A program made the translations under genes and the position numbers. A stretch of DNA of 64,000 nucleotides, taken from assembly GCA_965234545.1 (NCBI GenBank), contig OZ248348.1:558001-622000 (forward strand). Reading direction: 5' to 3'. This DNA is from Methylotenera sp965234545 (lineage in GTDB: Bacteria; Pseudomonadota; Gammaproteobacteria; Burkholderiales; Methylophilaceae). Position 1 is the first letter of the stretch, and every line of letters starts with the position of its first letter. Below the pieces are notes generated by a model. The model had not been told where the DNA came from. It did not search any database and saw nothing but the letters and a program-made list of their open reading frames with translations. Positions 9,914 through 18,475 of this stretch are shown here, in pieces.

Positions 9914-11284
9914 TTAGCCGCGTTTTGCCAATGTCACCGCTTTGCCTATGTAGCTAGCAGGGGTCATGGCCAATAAGTCTTGTTTGGCCTGAGCTGGAAT
10001 GGCCAAATCTTCAATGAAGGCATGCAAGGAGGCTTGGTTGATGCCACCTTTGCCGCGGGTTAATTCTTTGAGTTGTTCGTATGGGTTGGCGATGCCGTAA
10101 CGGCGCATCACGGTTTGTATGGGTTCGGCTAACACTTCCCAACTGGCGTCCAAATCTTGCGCCAGTTTTTCTGGGTTAATTTCCAATTTGTTCAGCCCGC
10201 GCAAACAGGCATCGTAAGCCAATAGCGTGTAGCCAAAAGCCACGCCCATATTGCGTAATACCGTGGAATCGGTCAAATCGCGTTGCCAGCGTGAGATGGG
10301 CAACTTTTCTGCCATGTGGCGCAGCAGGGCATTCGCCAGGCCTAAATTGCCTTCGGAGTTTTCAAAGTCAATAGGGTTGACTTTGTGTGGCATGGTGGAC
10401 GAACCGATTTCACCGGCTTTTACTTTTTGTTTGAAGTAGCCCACGGAGATATAACCCCAAATGTCGCGGTTAAGGTCGATCAATATGGTGTTAATGCGGG
10501 CAAAGCTGTCGTACAACTCGGCCATGTAATCGTGTGGCTCAATTTGTATGGTCATAGGGTTATAAGTCAAGCCCAATGAGCGCACAAAGCGCTCGGCAAA
10601 TTGCTCCCAATCAAAGTCTGGGTAGGCGGCTAAATGGGCATTGAAGTTACCCACGGCGCCGTTGATTTTACCGAGTATCTCATTGTTTTTTAATTGTTTT
10701 TCTTGGCGTTGCAAACGATACAGCACGTTGGCTAATTCTTTACCCATGGTGCTAGGCGAAGCGGTTTGGCCGTGCGTGCGTGACAACATGGGCTGATCAG
10801 ACAGTTGCGTAGCAAGCTCTCTCAAGCGTGCCATTAAGTTGGCAAGGAAGGGCAACATCACTTCATCGCGTGCGGTTTTTAACATCAGGCCGTGCGATAG
10901 GTTGTTGATGTCTTCTGAGGTGCAAGCGAAGTGGATGAATTCGCTGGCTTTATTGATTTCTGGATTGGCCTCAAATTTGTCTTTTAGCCAATATTCCAAT
11001 GCTTTTACATCGTGATTGGTGCGGGCTTCAATGGCTTTGACTTGTGCTGCATCGCTCTCGCTGAAGTTAGCAATGGCCGCATCCAGCTCCTTGATGGTAG
11101 CTGGACTAAACGTGGCAATTTCGCTCAATTCGCTGGCTGCCGCCAGGGCTTTGAGCCATTCCACTTCCACCCATGCGCGGTGTTTAATCAGCGCGTATTC
11201 GCTAAAGTAAGGGCGCAGTGCGTCTAATTTTGTTTGATAGCGCCCATCCAGAGGGGATAGGGCATTGAGCGTGGTCAGAGACAT
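9914..11284 (-). CDS. purB: adenylosuccinate lyase
   Basis: PurB catalyses two steps of purine synthesis: SAICAR to AICAR plus fumarate, and adenylosuccinate to AMP plus fumarate. At 456 aa it matches the long E. coli-type PurB. The fumarase/aspartase superfamily signature is present as SSTMPHKVNPID at about residue 294, and the catalytic-histidine region reads SRTHGQTASPST near residue 168. It is the first gene of the purB-wrbA-DUF2069 group. Nothing is unusual. Confidence 0.97.
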   Translation of the reverse strand: MSLTTLNALSPLDGRYQTKLDALRPYFSEYALIKHRAWVEVEWLKALAAASELSEIATFSPATIKELDAAIANFSESDAAQVKAIEARTNHDVKALEYWLKDKFEANPEINKASEFIHFACTSEDINNLSHGLMLKTARDEVMLPFLANLMARLRELATQLSDQPMLSRTHGQTASPSTMGKELANVLYRLQRQEKQLKNNEILGKINGAVGNFNAHLAAYPDFDWEQFAERFVRSLGLTYNPMTIQIEPHDYMAELYDSFARINTILIDLNRDIWGYISVGYFKQKVKAGEIGSSTMPHKVNPIDFENSEGNLGLANALLRHMAEKLPISRWQRDLTDSTVLRNMGVAFGYTLLAYDACLRGLNKLEINPEKLAQDLDASWEVLAEPIQTVMRRYGIANPYEQLKELTRGKGGINQASLHAFIEDLAIPAQAKQDLLAMTPASYIGKAVTLAKRG

Positions 11285-11721
11285 GGTAAAGCCTTATAAA
11301 GCAGCGTAAATAAAGCGTTATTTTACCTTAAAAATCACCGCGAAATCGCTTGGGCTAAGATGCGCAGCAATTCACCGTGTGCCTGTCTGCTTTTAATCAA
11401 ATCAATCTATATATTTTGCGGCAGATATGAGCCATAAGCAGTCATTTATCAACGCCTGCTAAATCATAGAAAGCCTAAAAGATTAAATACCTTGTCCCCA
11501 GTTCTAGGTACAGACAACACATTTTAGAAGATTTAATATTTTAACATGTAAATTCATGTACTTAAGTCGATGAGGGCTCTGGAAATCCTATCTAAACTTG
11601 GTTGGATGAAAATTAATTGTCAGACGAGTTAACCATTTTTTTGATGCTGTCTATCAATCTAAAGGTTGAGTTAATCCATTAACTAGGATTTAAAATGCAG
11701 TAAACAAACTGGAGCCGTAAT
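11285..11721. other. 437-bp non-coding region between purB and the Lcl-domain gene
   Basis: No ORF with family features is visible. The region is AT-rich, should hold the purB promoter (minus) and the promoter of the gene at 11722 (plus), and contains a short inverted repeat ACATG-TAAATT-CATGT near 11545. GGAG eight bases before 11722 is the ribosome-binding site. I see no RNA gene. Confidence 0.5.
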
Positions 11722-12144
11722 ATGAAAAAATCTACAAAAAGATTAACACTTTCAATCACTGTGGGCTTATTGCTGAGCTCACTGATTTTACCGTCGGCTT
11801 TTGCGGCGGACATGCCTGCCGGCACTGTGGTCAGTGGTGGACTCACCTGGACACGCAACAACAGCACGGTTGCGTCATCAGGTACTGCCAATTGGAATGC
11901 AACCCACAGCACCTGTAATGCTTTAAGCGTAGGGGGGATTGACAATTGGCGCTTGCCTACGAAACAGGAATTATCTGCGCTGTTTGCCGCCAGCAGAAGC
12001 GTGCTTACTAGCGCAGGCTGGACGTTAGGAACCACCTGGTCATCTACTCGTAATGATGAGGGCAATTACTACGTCGTCGACCTGTTTAGTGGCATCGTGA
12101 ACTTCGGCAACGGCAACGGCAGCTACGGGTCGTGTGTTCACTAG
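11722..12144 (+). CDS. secreted Lcl/DUF1566-domain protein
   Basis: The protein has 140 aa. A lysine-rich start and hydrophobic core end in PSAFAAD, a clear Sec signal peptide cleaved after about residue 28. The mature part has WRLPTKQELSALF and a terminal cysteine-containing GSCVH. The WRLPT motif is the hallmark of the Lcl C-terminal (DUF1566) domain, found in surface or periplasmic proteins, some of them collagen-like adhesins. The molecular function is unknown. A degenerate second copy follows directly at 12237, so this is the intact member of a tandem duplication. Confidence 0.75.
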   Translation: MKKSTKRLTLSITVGLLLSSLILPSAFAADMPAGTVVSGGLTWTRNNSTVASSGTANWNATHSTCNALSVGGIDNWRLPTKQELSALFAASRSVLTSAGWTLGTTWSSTRNDEGNYYVVDLFSGIVNFGNGNGSYGSCVH

Positions 12145-12170
12145 CCCCTTTGACTTGTAAATAAACGCTA

Positions 12171-12186
12171 CTCGCAATAGTGCGAG
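12171..12186 (+). terminator. weak hairpin between the two Lcl copies
   Basis: CTCGCA-ATAG-TGCGAG forms a 6-bp perfect stem 26 bp after the stop of the intact copy. It is followed by CAAGGTTTTAAA, so the T-run is poor. A terminator is possible but weak. Confidence 0.35.
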
Positions 12187-12236
12187 CAAGGTTTTAAAAA
12201 ATGAAGTTTATGATAAAAGTTATCAGGAGAAATAAA

Positions 12237-12469
12237 ATGAAAAAATTAACCCTTTCCCTCACTGCGACTGTATTGCTGGCTTCACTGTTGTTACCGTCGG
12301 CTTTTGCGGCGGACATGCCTGCCGGCACTGTGACCAGTGGTGGGCTCACCTGGACAAACAACACGAGTATGGTTCCCTCACCAGGTGATGCTACGGCGTC
12401 CACCTGAGCAAGGGCAGCGTCGGCGATTTCTTCGACGGCTCCAACCTTTTCGTGACGTGTGTTCACTAG
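12237..12469 (+). pseudogene. decayed tandem copy of the Lcl/DUF1566 secreted protein
   Basis: Starting at the ATG at 12237, the first 50 codons repeat the signal peptide and early mature region of the gene at 11722 (PSAFAADMPAGT, GGLTW). The frame then hits a stop at 12405-12407. In another frame the sequence continues as YGVHLSKGSVGDFFDG and ends in VTCVH, matching the C-terminus of the intact copy (YYVVDLFSG to GSCVH). The whole WRLPTKQEL centre, about 60 codons, is missing. An internal deletion that also shifted the frame explains this. The frame up to 12407 could still make a short secreted peptide. Confidence 0.7.
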
Positions 12470-12673
12470 AGCCTTGATTTTTGAAGTTCTATATTTGATT
12501 TAGATTTTACTGGCCTACTTTTCACCAGTTATTTTGGTGATTAAATGCGAACTAGCTACTTATTTAAAGTATGGCTGACATGGTGGGCACCTTGGGGTGC
12601 CTTGTGTTTGCTGGGTAAAGCTGACTGCTATGGGTCTAAAGTGCCAATATCCAAAGGCAGCAATAGACAATAA

Positions 12674-12700
12674 AAAAGGCCTGCAACAAGCAGGCCTTTT
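12674..12700 (-). terminator. rho-independent terminator of the prp operon
   Basis: AAAAGGCCTGC-AACAA-GCAGGCCTTTT is an 11-bp stem with a 5-base loop. On the minus strand it lies 17 bp after the prpD stop and is followed by a run of T. It is symmetrical enough to work in both directions. Confidence 0.85.
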
Positions 12701-12716
12701 CACTTTCTTTGGTTTA

Positions 12717-14177
12717 CTAGCCAGCCAGCATGTCAACAAACTGGTTGACTGGGGTGGCTTCTAGTTTGGCCTGATCCAAGCACAAGGCCAAGATGTCGGC
12801 TTGTTTTTTGGCATCGAAGCGACGGGCTAAATTCACTTTGAATTTTTTCACCAATTCTGGGATGCCTTGGCCACGACGACGTCGGTGGCCGATAGGGTAT
12901 TCAACGGCGATGTTTTCTGAGCTGCTGCCGTCTTTGAAAAACACTTGTATGGCGTTGGCGATAGAGCGTTTTTCTGGGTCGTGGTAGTCAGTGGTGTACT
13001 GGGCTTTTTCCACGCAAGTCATTTTGGCGCGTATGGCGTCTATTCTTGGGTCGCTTGCTGCCGCGTCTTCGTAATCTTGGGCGGTTAAGTTGCCTTTTAA
13101 TAAGCCTATGGTCGCCATGTATTGGATACAGTGGTCACGGTCAGCTGGGTTATCCAATGGGCCGGTTTTATCAATAATGCGGATGGCGGATTCGTGCGTG
13201 GTGATGACGATTTTATCGATTTGCGCAATTTGCTCCATGGTTTGCACTTTGCTGCCTACTTCGGCGTGCAATTGTATGGCGCATTCCACCGCTGTTTGTG
13301 CGTGGAACTCGGCCGGGAAGGAGATTTTGAACAGCACTTGTTCCATTACATAAGAGCCGTAGCTGCGTTGGAATTTAAAGGCATTGCCTTTGAACAGCAC
13401 GTCGTAAAAGCCCCAGGTTTTGGCCGTTAAGGCGGATGGGTAACCCATCTCGCCTTGCAGCGTCATCCAAGCCAAGCGTACCGCACGGCTAGTGGCATCG
13501 CCTGCTGCCCAAGATTTGCGTGAGCCGGTATTAGGCGAATGGCGATAGGTACGTAAGCTCTGGCCGTCCACAAAAGCGTTGGAAACGGCGTTAATGATGT
13601 CTTCTTTGTTGCCACCTAGCAATTTTGTGACGACCGCGGTTGAGGCGATTTTAACCAAGATGACGTGGTCTAGGCCGACGCGGTTAAAGCTGTTTTCTAA
13701 TGCCAACACGCCTTGAATTTCATGCGCTTTAATCATGGCCGTGAGCACGTCTTTGATGGTGAGGGGCGCTTTGCCTTCGGCCACGTTTTTACGCGACAAG
13801 TAATCCGCGCTGGCTAAAATGCCGCCTAGGTTGTCCGATGGGTGACCCCATTCTGCTGCTAACCAAGTGTCGTTAAAATCCAACCAACGTATCATGGCGC
13901 CTATGTTGAAGGCGGCTAAAATTGGATCCAATTGAAAGCTGGTGCCTGGCACTTTGGCGCCATTTGGCACCACGGTGCCGGCAATCACTGGGCCTAATAA
14001 TTTGGTGCAAGCTGGGTATTCCAAGGCTTCAAAACCGCAACCCAATGTGTCCATTAAGCAATTGCGAGCGGTGTCGTAGGCTTCGGTGGATTCGATTTTA
14101 TAATCGGCCACGTAATTAGCGATGTCGACGATGACTTGGTCGGGAGCGGGGCGTACATTTGAAATGTGAGCTGACAT
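12717..14177 (-). CDS. prpD: 2-methylcitrate dehydratase (MmgE/PrpD family)
   Basis: PrpD removes water from 2-methylcitrate to give 2-methyl-cis-aconitate without an iron-sulfur cluster. The product is then hydrated by an aconitase, for which acnB at 30176 is the obvious partner. The protein is 486 aa, standard for PrpD. The conserved segments IRWLDFNDTW (about 92-101) and GHPSDNLGGILA (about 107-118) identify the family. It is the last gene of the minus-strand operon, which ends at a strong terminator. No AcnD or PrpF is present, consistent with the PrpD type of cycle. Confidence 0.93.
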   Translation of the reverse strand: MSAHISNVRPAPDQVIVDIANYVADYKIESTEAYDTARNCLMDTLGCGFEALEYPACTKLLGPVIAGTVVPNGAKVPGTSFQLDPILAAFNIGAMIRWLDFNDTWLAAEWGHPSDNLGGILASADYLSRKNVAEGKAPLTIKDVLTAMIKAHEIQGVLALENSFNRVGLDHVILVKIASTAVVTKLLGGNKEDIINAVSNAFVDGQSLRTYRHSPNTGSRKSWAAGDATSRAVRLAWMTLQGEMGYPSALTAKTWGFYDVLFKGNAFKFQRSYGSYVMEQVLFKISFPAEFHAQTAVECAIQLHAEVGSKVQTMEQIAQIDKIVITTHESAIRIIDKTGPLDNPADRDHCIQYMATIGLLKGNLTAQDYEDAAASDPRIDAIRAKMTCVEKAQYTTDYHDPEKRSIANAIQVFFKDGSSSENIAVEYPIGHRRRRGQGIPELVKKFKVNLARRFDAKKQADILALCLDQAKLEATPVNQFVDMLAG

Positions 14178-14282
14178 GATTTATTACCTTTATTTATTAA
14201 TTTTTAAACAAATCGTTGTGTCCTGTGCCTTGCGCGCCATGCTAAGGCTGTCGCGCCAAGGCCCAAAACAAAAATGAGGGGC

Positions 14283-15446
14283 TTACCTTTTTTCCAGTGG
14301 CAGGTAATCCCGGTTATCCGGCCCGACGTATTCGGCATTGGGGCGGATAATTTTGTTGTCTATGCGCTGTTCAATCACATGCGCTACCCAGCCGCTGGTG
14401 CGTGAGATAACGAATATAGGCGTGAACATGCCGGTTGGGATGCCCATCATGTGGTAGCTGGATGCGCTGTACCAATCTAAGTTGGGGAACATTTTTTTCT
14501 CACGCCACATCACGCTTTCTATGCGGTCGGAAATATCAAACAGCGTCATGTCGCCAGCATCCGCGCACAGTTTGCGGCTAACCGCTTTGATTGATTCATT
14601 GCGAGGGTCGGCGATGGTGTAAACCGGATGGCCAAAGCCTATGATGATTTCTTTACGTGACATGCGCGCCAAGATGTCGGCTTCGGCTTCGTCCGCCGTT
14701 TTGTAACGCTCGATGATCTCCATCGCCGCTTCATTAGCGCCGCCGTGTTTAGCGCCACGCAGGGCGCCGATGGCACCGGTGATGCAAGAATACATATCGG
14801 ACAAGGTGCCAGCAATCACACGACCGGTGAAGGTCGAAGCGTTGAATTCGTGCTCGGCGTACAACACCAATGAGGTGTTCATGGCGTCGATGTGCAATTG
14901 GCTAGGCACTTTGCCGTGCAAGACGTGCAAGAAATGCGCGGCGATGCTGTCGTCGTTGGTGTTAACGTCCACGCGTTTGCCGTTGTGGCTAAAGTGGTAC
15001 CAATACAGCAGAATCGAACCAAAGCAGGCGATTAAGCGGTCACCCAAATCTTGGGCGGCAACGGTGTTGCGGTCGGCCACTTCTGGCTCCAAGGTGCCTA
15101 GCATGGCGCAACCGGTGCGCATCACGTCCATAGGGTGGGTGTCTTTAGGGATTTGCTCGAGCACGGTTTTAAGCGCGGCTGGCAATTCGCGTAATTTTTT
15201 TAGTTTGGCATGGTAAGCCGCCAATTGGCTTTTGTTAGGCAGTTCGCCGTGTATCAATAAATAAGCCACTTCTTCAAAGCTGGCGTGCTTGGCTAACTCT
15301 ATGATGTCGTAGCCGCGGTAGTGCAAATCGTTACCGGTGTGGCCTACTGTGCAAATTGCTGTGCTGCCAGCGGTCACGCCGGCTAAGGCCACGCCTTTTT
15401 TCTTTTTAGGCGCTTCTGCTGCTGGGGTTTGAGCCGTGGTTTGCAT
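14283..15446 (-). CDS. prpC: 2-methylcitrate synthase (citrate synthase family)
   Basis: The enzyme condenses propionyl-CoA with oxaloacetate and usually also accepts acetyl-CoA. At 387 aa it has the short citrate synthase II/PrpC length. GFGHPVYTIADPRN at about residue 268 carries a catalytic histidine, and the late WYSASSYHMMGIP segment is typical of PrpC. The N-terminus has a short extension rich in Ala and Lys. The gene lies two bases after prpB and 105 bases before prpD. No separate citrate synthase gene is in the window, so this enzyme might also supply citrate to acnB. Confidence 0.93.
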   Translation of the reverse strand: MQTTAQTPAAEAPKKKKGVALAGVTAGSTAICTVGHTGNDLHYRGYDIIELAKHASFEEVAYLLIHGELPNKSQLAAYHAKLKKLRELPAALKTVLEQIPKDTHPMDVMRTGCAMLGTLEPEVADRNTVAAQDLGDRLIACFGSILLYWYHFSHNGKRVDVNTNDDSIAAHFLHVLHGKVPSQLHIDAMNTSLVLYAEHEFNASTFTGRVIAGTLSDMYSCITGAIGALRGAKHGGANEAAMEIIERYKTADEAEADILARMSRKEIIIGFGHPVYTIADPRNESIKAVSRKLCADAGDMTLFDISDRIESVMWREKKMFPNLDWYSASSYHMMGIPTGMFTPIFVISRTSGWVAHVIEQRIDNKIIRPNAEYVGPDNRDYLPLEKR

Positions 15447-15448
15447 GA

Positions 15449-16333
15449 CTACTTTTCTCCTTTAAAAAGGGCATCCAATTTTTGTTCAAAGGCGTGGTAA
15501 CCCAAATGCTCATAAAGGTCGGCGCGCGTTTGCATTAGATCAACAACGTTCTTTTGTGTGCCGTCACGGCGCGTCGCTTGGTAAACGCTTAGGGCGGCTT
15601 GGTTCATGGCGCGGAAAGCCGATAAGGGGTAGAGCACCATGCTCACATCGGCGCCACGCAATTCGTCTACGGTGAATAAGGGCGTGCTGCCAAATTCGGT
15701 GATGTTGGCCAATACCGGCACTTTCACCGCGGCGGCAAATTGTTTATACATGGCCAATTCGGTGATGGCTTCTGGGAAGATCATGTCAGCGCCGGCTTCT
15801 GCGCAGGCACAAGCGCGATCAATAGCCGATTGCAAGCCTTCCACTGCCAGGGCGTCGGTTCTGGCCATGACGACAAAATCGTCATAGGGTTTAGCGTCAA
15901 CCGCGGCTTTAACCCGGTCGACCATTTCTTCTAGGCTGACAATGGCTTTATTCGGGCGGTGACCGCAGCGTTTGGCGCTGACTTGGTCTTCGATGTGCAC
16001 CGCGGCGGCGCCAGCCTTGGCGATGCTTTTGACGCTGCGTGCGATGTTAAATGCACCGCCCCAGCCGGTATCGATGTCCACCAACAATGGCGTGTCCACC
16101 GCGTCGGTGATGCGGCGCACGTCTATCAATACGTCTTCTAGCGTGGAGATGCCCAAATCAGGCAAACCTAGCGAGCCGGCTGCCACGCCACCACCCGACA
16201 AATACAAAGCCTTGAAGCCACTTTGGGTGGCCAGCATGGCGTGGTAGGCATTGATGGCGCCTATGATTTGTAAGGGTTTTTCGGCTTTAAGGGCGGCACG
16301 AAAGCGTGCGCCTGCGGTTGCGGCTTGTGTCAT
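15449..16333 (-). CDS. prpB: 2-methylisocitrate lyase
   Basis: PrpB cleaves 2-methylisocitrate to pyruvate and succinate, closing the methylcitrate cycle. It has 294 aa, normal for the family. The isocitrate lyase superfamily signature is present as KRCGHRPNK at about residue 120, including the catalytic cysteine. The metal-binding DIDTGWGG and the IEDQ segment precede it. It is followed two bases later by prpC. Confidence 0.95.
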   Translation of the reverse strand: MTQAATAGARFRAALKAEKPLQIIGAINAYHAMLATQSGFKALYLSGGGVAAGSLGLPDLGISTLEDVLIDVRRITDAVDTPLLVDIDTGWGGAFNIARSVKSIAKAGAAAVHIEDQVSAKRCGHRPNKAIVSLEEMVDRVKAAVDAKPYDDFVVMARTDALAVEGLQSAIDRACACAEAGADMIFPEAITELAMYKQFAAAVKVPVLANITEFGSTPLFTVDELRGADVSMVLYPLSAFRAMNQAALSVYQATRRDGTQKNVVDLMQTRADLYEHLGYHAFEQKLDALFKGEK

Positions 16334-16366
16334 GGTGTTTACCTAATGGTCTAAGGTTAAATAAAA

Positions 16367-17365
16367 TTAACTGAAAAATGCGGCTTGGGCTTCAGCCGGT
16401 ATCGCCACTTTGGTGAGCTTGGCTTTTTGCAGGATTTCCCAGAAATAGCGGTAAGTGGCTCTGTCGTGCAATTCGCCATCGTATTGAATCGGGCCCCAAT
16501 CGGCTTTTTGTGCGGCCAATAAAATGTTGGCGCCGTCTTGCACTTCATCAAAATTCGGTTTCATGGCGCTGACGATGGCTTCAATTTGCGTGGGGTAAAT
16601 GCTCCACATGCGTAAAAAGCCAAACTCATTGCGGGCGCGTGAGGCGTCGCTGTGGGTGGTTTCCACGTTTTTCAAATCCAAGGTGACGTTGTGTGCTGGC
16701 ACCACGCCGTTAGCCAATGCGGCAGCGACCAATTCGGCTTTGGCACGGGCTAATAAGCGGTGGTCAAATTGGCCTGGGCTGCGCATGGCGGAAGCCGGGA
16801 TAGCGCCGTGGTGGCCACTGACGAAATCCATTAAGCCAAAGTCCAGCACTTGTAGCCAAGGCAAGGTAGCGATGTCGTGCACGGCTTTTAAGGCGCCGTG
16901 CGTTTCCACCAAGATGTGCACCGGTATCTCGCGGGTGATGCCATTAAAGGTCGCTACTTTTTGGATGTAGGCGATCATTTCTTTGGCTTGCGCGTGGCTG
17001 GTGCATTTAGGAATGGTGATGTAGCTCAACACTTGCCCTGCGCCGGCCACCAAGATGTCGATGTCTTGTTTCCAAGCCGGGTGCGTGTAATCGTGTATGC
17101 GTGCGCCGGCCATTTTGTGTTTGTTATCGGCGCTGGTTAAAACGCGCACTATCATGGCGGCGTGATCGCGTTCTTGGCCGGCTTGCGCGCCGTCTTCGCA
17201 ATCGCAGGTGATGTCAAACACCGGGCCTATGCTGTCTTGCATGGCCAAGGCCTTAAGGATTAATTTCTCACTGCCGGCAAAATGCTCGCAAGACGGAATG
17301 ATGGGAAAGGATTTTTCCCCGCTAAATAATGCGTCGTTTGGGTGAACTAGGTTGGTCGTAGACAT
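16367..17365 (-). CDS. HpcH/HpaI-CitE superfamily CoA-ester lyase, 332-aa type
   Basis: This is a TIM-barrel lyase of the malyl-CoA/citramalyl-CoA/citrate lyase beta superfamily. Visible features are the acidic motif DCEDGA near residue 56, the metal-ligand glutamate in ILVETHGAL (about 152), and DFVSGHHG near 180. Enzymes of this kind split beta-methylmalyl-CoA to propionyl-CoA and glyoxylate, or malyl-CoA to acetyl-CoA and glyoxylate. The gene next door encodes the hydratase that makes or uses beta-methylmalyl-CoA, so I favour beta-methylmalyl-CoA/malyl-CoA lyase activity. That is an inference. It lies between the hydratase and prpB in the minus-strand operon. Confidence 0.75.
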   Translation of the reverse strand: MSTTNLVHPNDALFSGEKSFPIIPSCEHFAGSEKLILKALAMQDSIGPVFDITCDCEDGAQAGQERDHAAMIVRVLTSADNKHKMAGARIHDYTHPAWKQDIDILVAGAGQVLSYITIPKCTSHAQAKEMIAYIQKVATFNGITREIPVHILVETHGALKAVHDIATLPWLQVLDFGLMDFVSGHHGAIPASAMRSPGQFDHRLLARAKAELVAAALANGVVPAHNVTLDLKNVETTHSDASRARNEFGFLRMWSIYPTQIEAIVSAMKPNFDEVQDGANILLAAQKADWGPIQYDGELHDRATYRYFWEILQKAKLTKVAIPAEAQAAFFS

Positions 17366-17386
17366 GGTTTTAATCCTAAGGCAAAG

Positions 17387-18475
17387 TTAAGCTTGTTTAC
17401 GTGGCATCAGCACGGTGTAATCGAGGTCTAATACCACGTTAGGGTGGTAAGTGGTTTTTTCGCCCTGCGTCACGTGGCGGCTGCTCAAAGTATGGGCTGG
17501 TGTGTTTTTTACTCCCACCATACGCAATCTAAGTGCCCCTACGTCCTCACGGTTAGGCAAGGTTTCTTTGGCCAACACCTCGGTCCAAGTGTAGATGGTG
17601 TCATCACCAAAGCTTGGGTTGCAGTGCGTGCCGGCGTTGATGGCGAGGATGGATAAGGCATTTTCCAAGCCATCGTGCGACAGGGCGCGGCATACGGAAA
17701 TGATGTGGCCACCGTACATGAGGCGTCGGCCAAAAGCAGTGGGTTTCATCATCAGCTCATCAAAATGCAAGCGGGCGTTGTTTTGATACAGTTTCGTGGC
17801 CAAGGTGTGGTCGGTGTCGCTGATGGTCATGCCGGCTGGGTGATTGATGCGTTCGCCCACATGGTAGTTGTCCCATAGGAACGGGCCACCGGTCTGGGCG
17901 GTGTTGAATTTTCTGGCATCCAAAAAGGCCGGCACAGCCAAATCCGCACTGGCTACCGCGTCGGCTAAGCTAGGGATAACGGTAGCAGGGGCGGGGGCGT
18001 TGTGGTCTTTTTTGTGCACCATTACCCAGCGCACCCATGAAAATACCGGTTGCTGCAATTGGTTGGTTGACACCGAGCGCACGTAGACCACGCCGGATTG
18101 ACCATTGGAGTTTTGTTTTAAGCCTATGACGGTGGAGCTGGTGCTCAGCGTGTCACCGGCATACACCGGTTGTAAAAAGCGCACTTCGGCATAACCCAAG
18201 TTGGCTACCGCATTGACCGATATGTCCGGCACGGTTTTACCAAAGGCGATGTGAAAAGCCAATAAATCGTCTACCGGCCGCGCGTTGTAGCCTAGAGATT
18301 GCGCCAGCGTGTCCGCTGAATGCAAGGCTTGGCGAGCGCCGGTAAGCGCCATGTATAAGGCCACTTCGCCTTCGCCTACGGTGCGTGGCGTGGCGTGCGT
18401 GATCACTTGATTGAGTTTGAAATCCTCAAAAAAGTTACCCGCACGGATTTTGTTGCTGTGTGGCGTATTAGACAT
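17387..18475 (-). CDS. mesaconyl-C1-CoA hydratase-like protein (double hotdog, MaoC-like)
   Basis: The protein has 362 aa. The N-terminal half contains NFFEDF and GKTVPDISVNAVANLGYAE, which I recognise as the pattern of mesaconyl-C1-CoA hydratase (Mch) of the ethylmalonyl-CoA pathway and 3-hydroxypropionate bicycle. The C-terminal half contains a second hotdog segment (YGGHIISVCRALS). The known reaction is reversible hydration of mesaconyl-C1-CoA to beta-methylmalyl-CoA. It overlaps the upstream lyase gene by eight bases and precedes the second lyase, so hydratase and lyases are probably made together. Exact substrate (C1 or C4 mesaconyl-CoA) is unproven. Confidence 0.8.
   Translation of the reverse strand: MSNTPHSNKIRAGNFFEDFKLNQVITHATPRTVGEGEVALYMALTGARQALHSADTLAQSLGYNARPVDDLLAFHIAFGKTVPDISVNAVANLGYAEVRFLQPVYAGDTLSTSSTVIGLKQNSNGQSGVVYVRSVSTNQLQQPVFSWVRWVMVHKKDHNAPAPATVIPSLADAVASADLAVPAFLDARKFNTAQTGGPFLWDNYHVGERINHPAGMTISDTDHTLATKLYQNNARLHFDELMMKPTAFGRRLMYGGHIISVCRALSHDGLENALSILAINAGTHCNPSFGDDTIYTWTEVLAKETLPNREDVGALRLRMVGVKNTPAHTLSSRHVTQGEKTTYHPNVVLDLDYTVLMPRKQA

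Noticed and set aside
12585..12603. GGCACC/GGTGCC hairpin downstream of the decayed Lcl copy
   Set aside because: Short stem without a T-run, and the strong terminator at 12674 is close by; no function can be supported.
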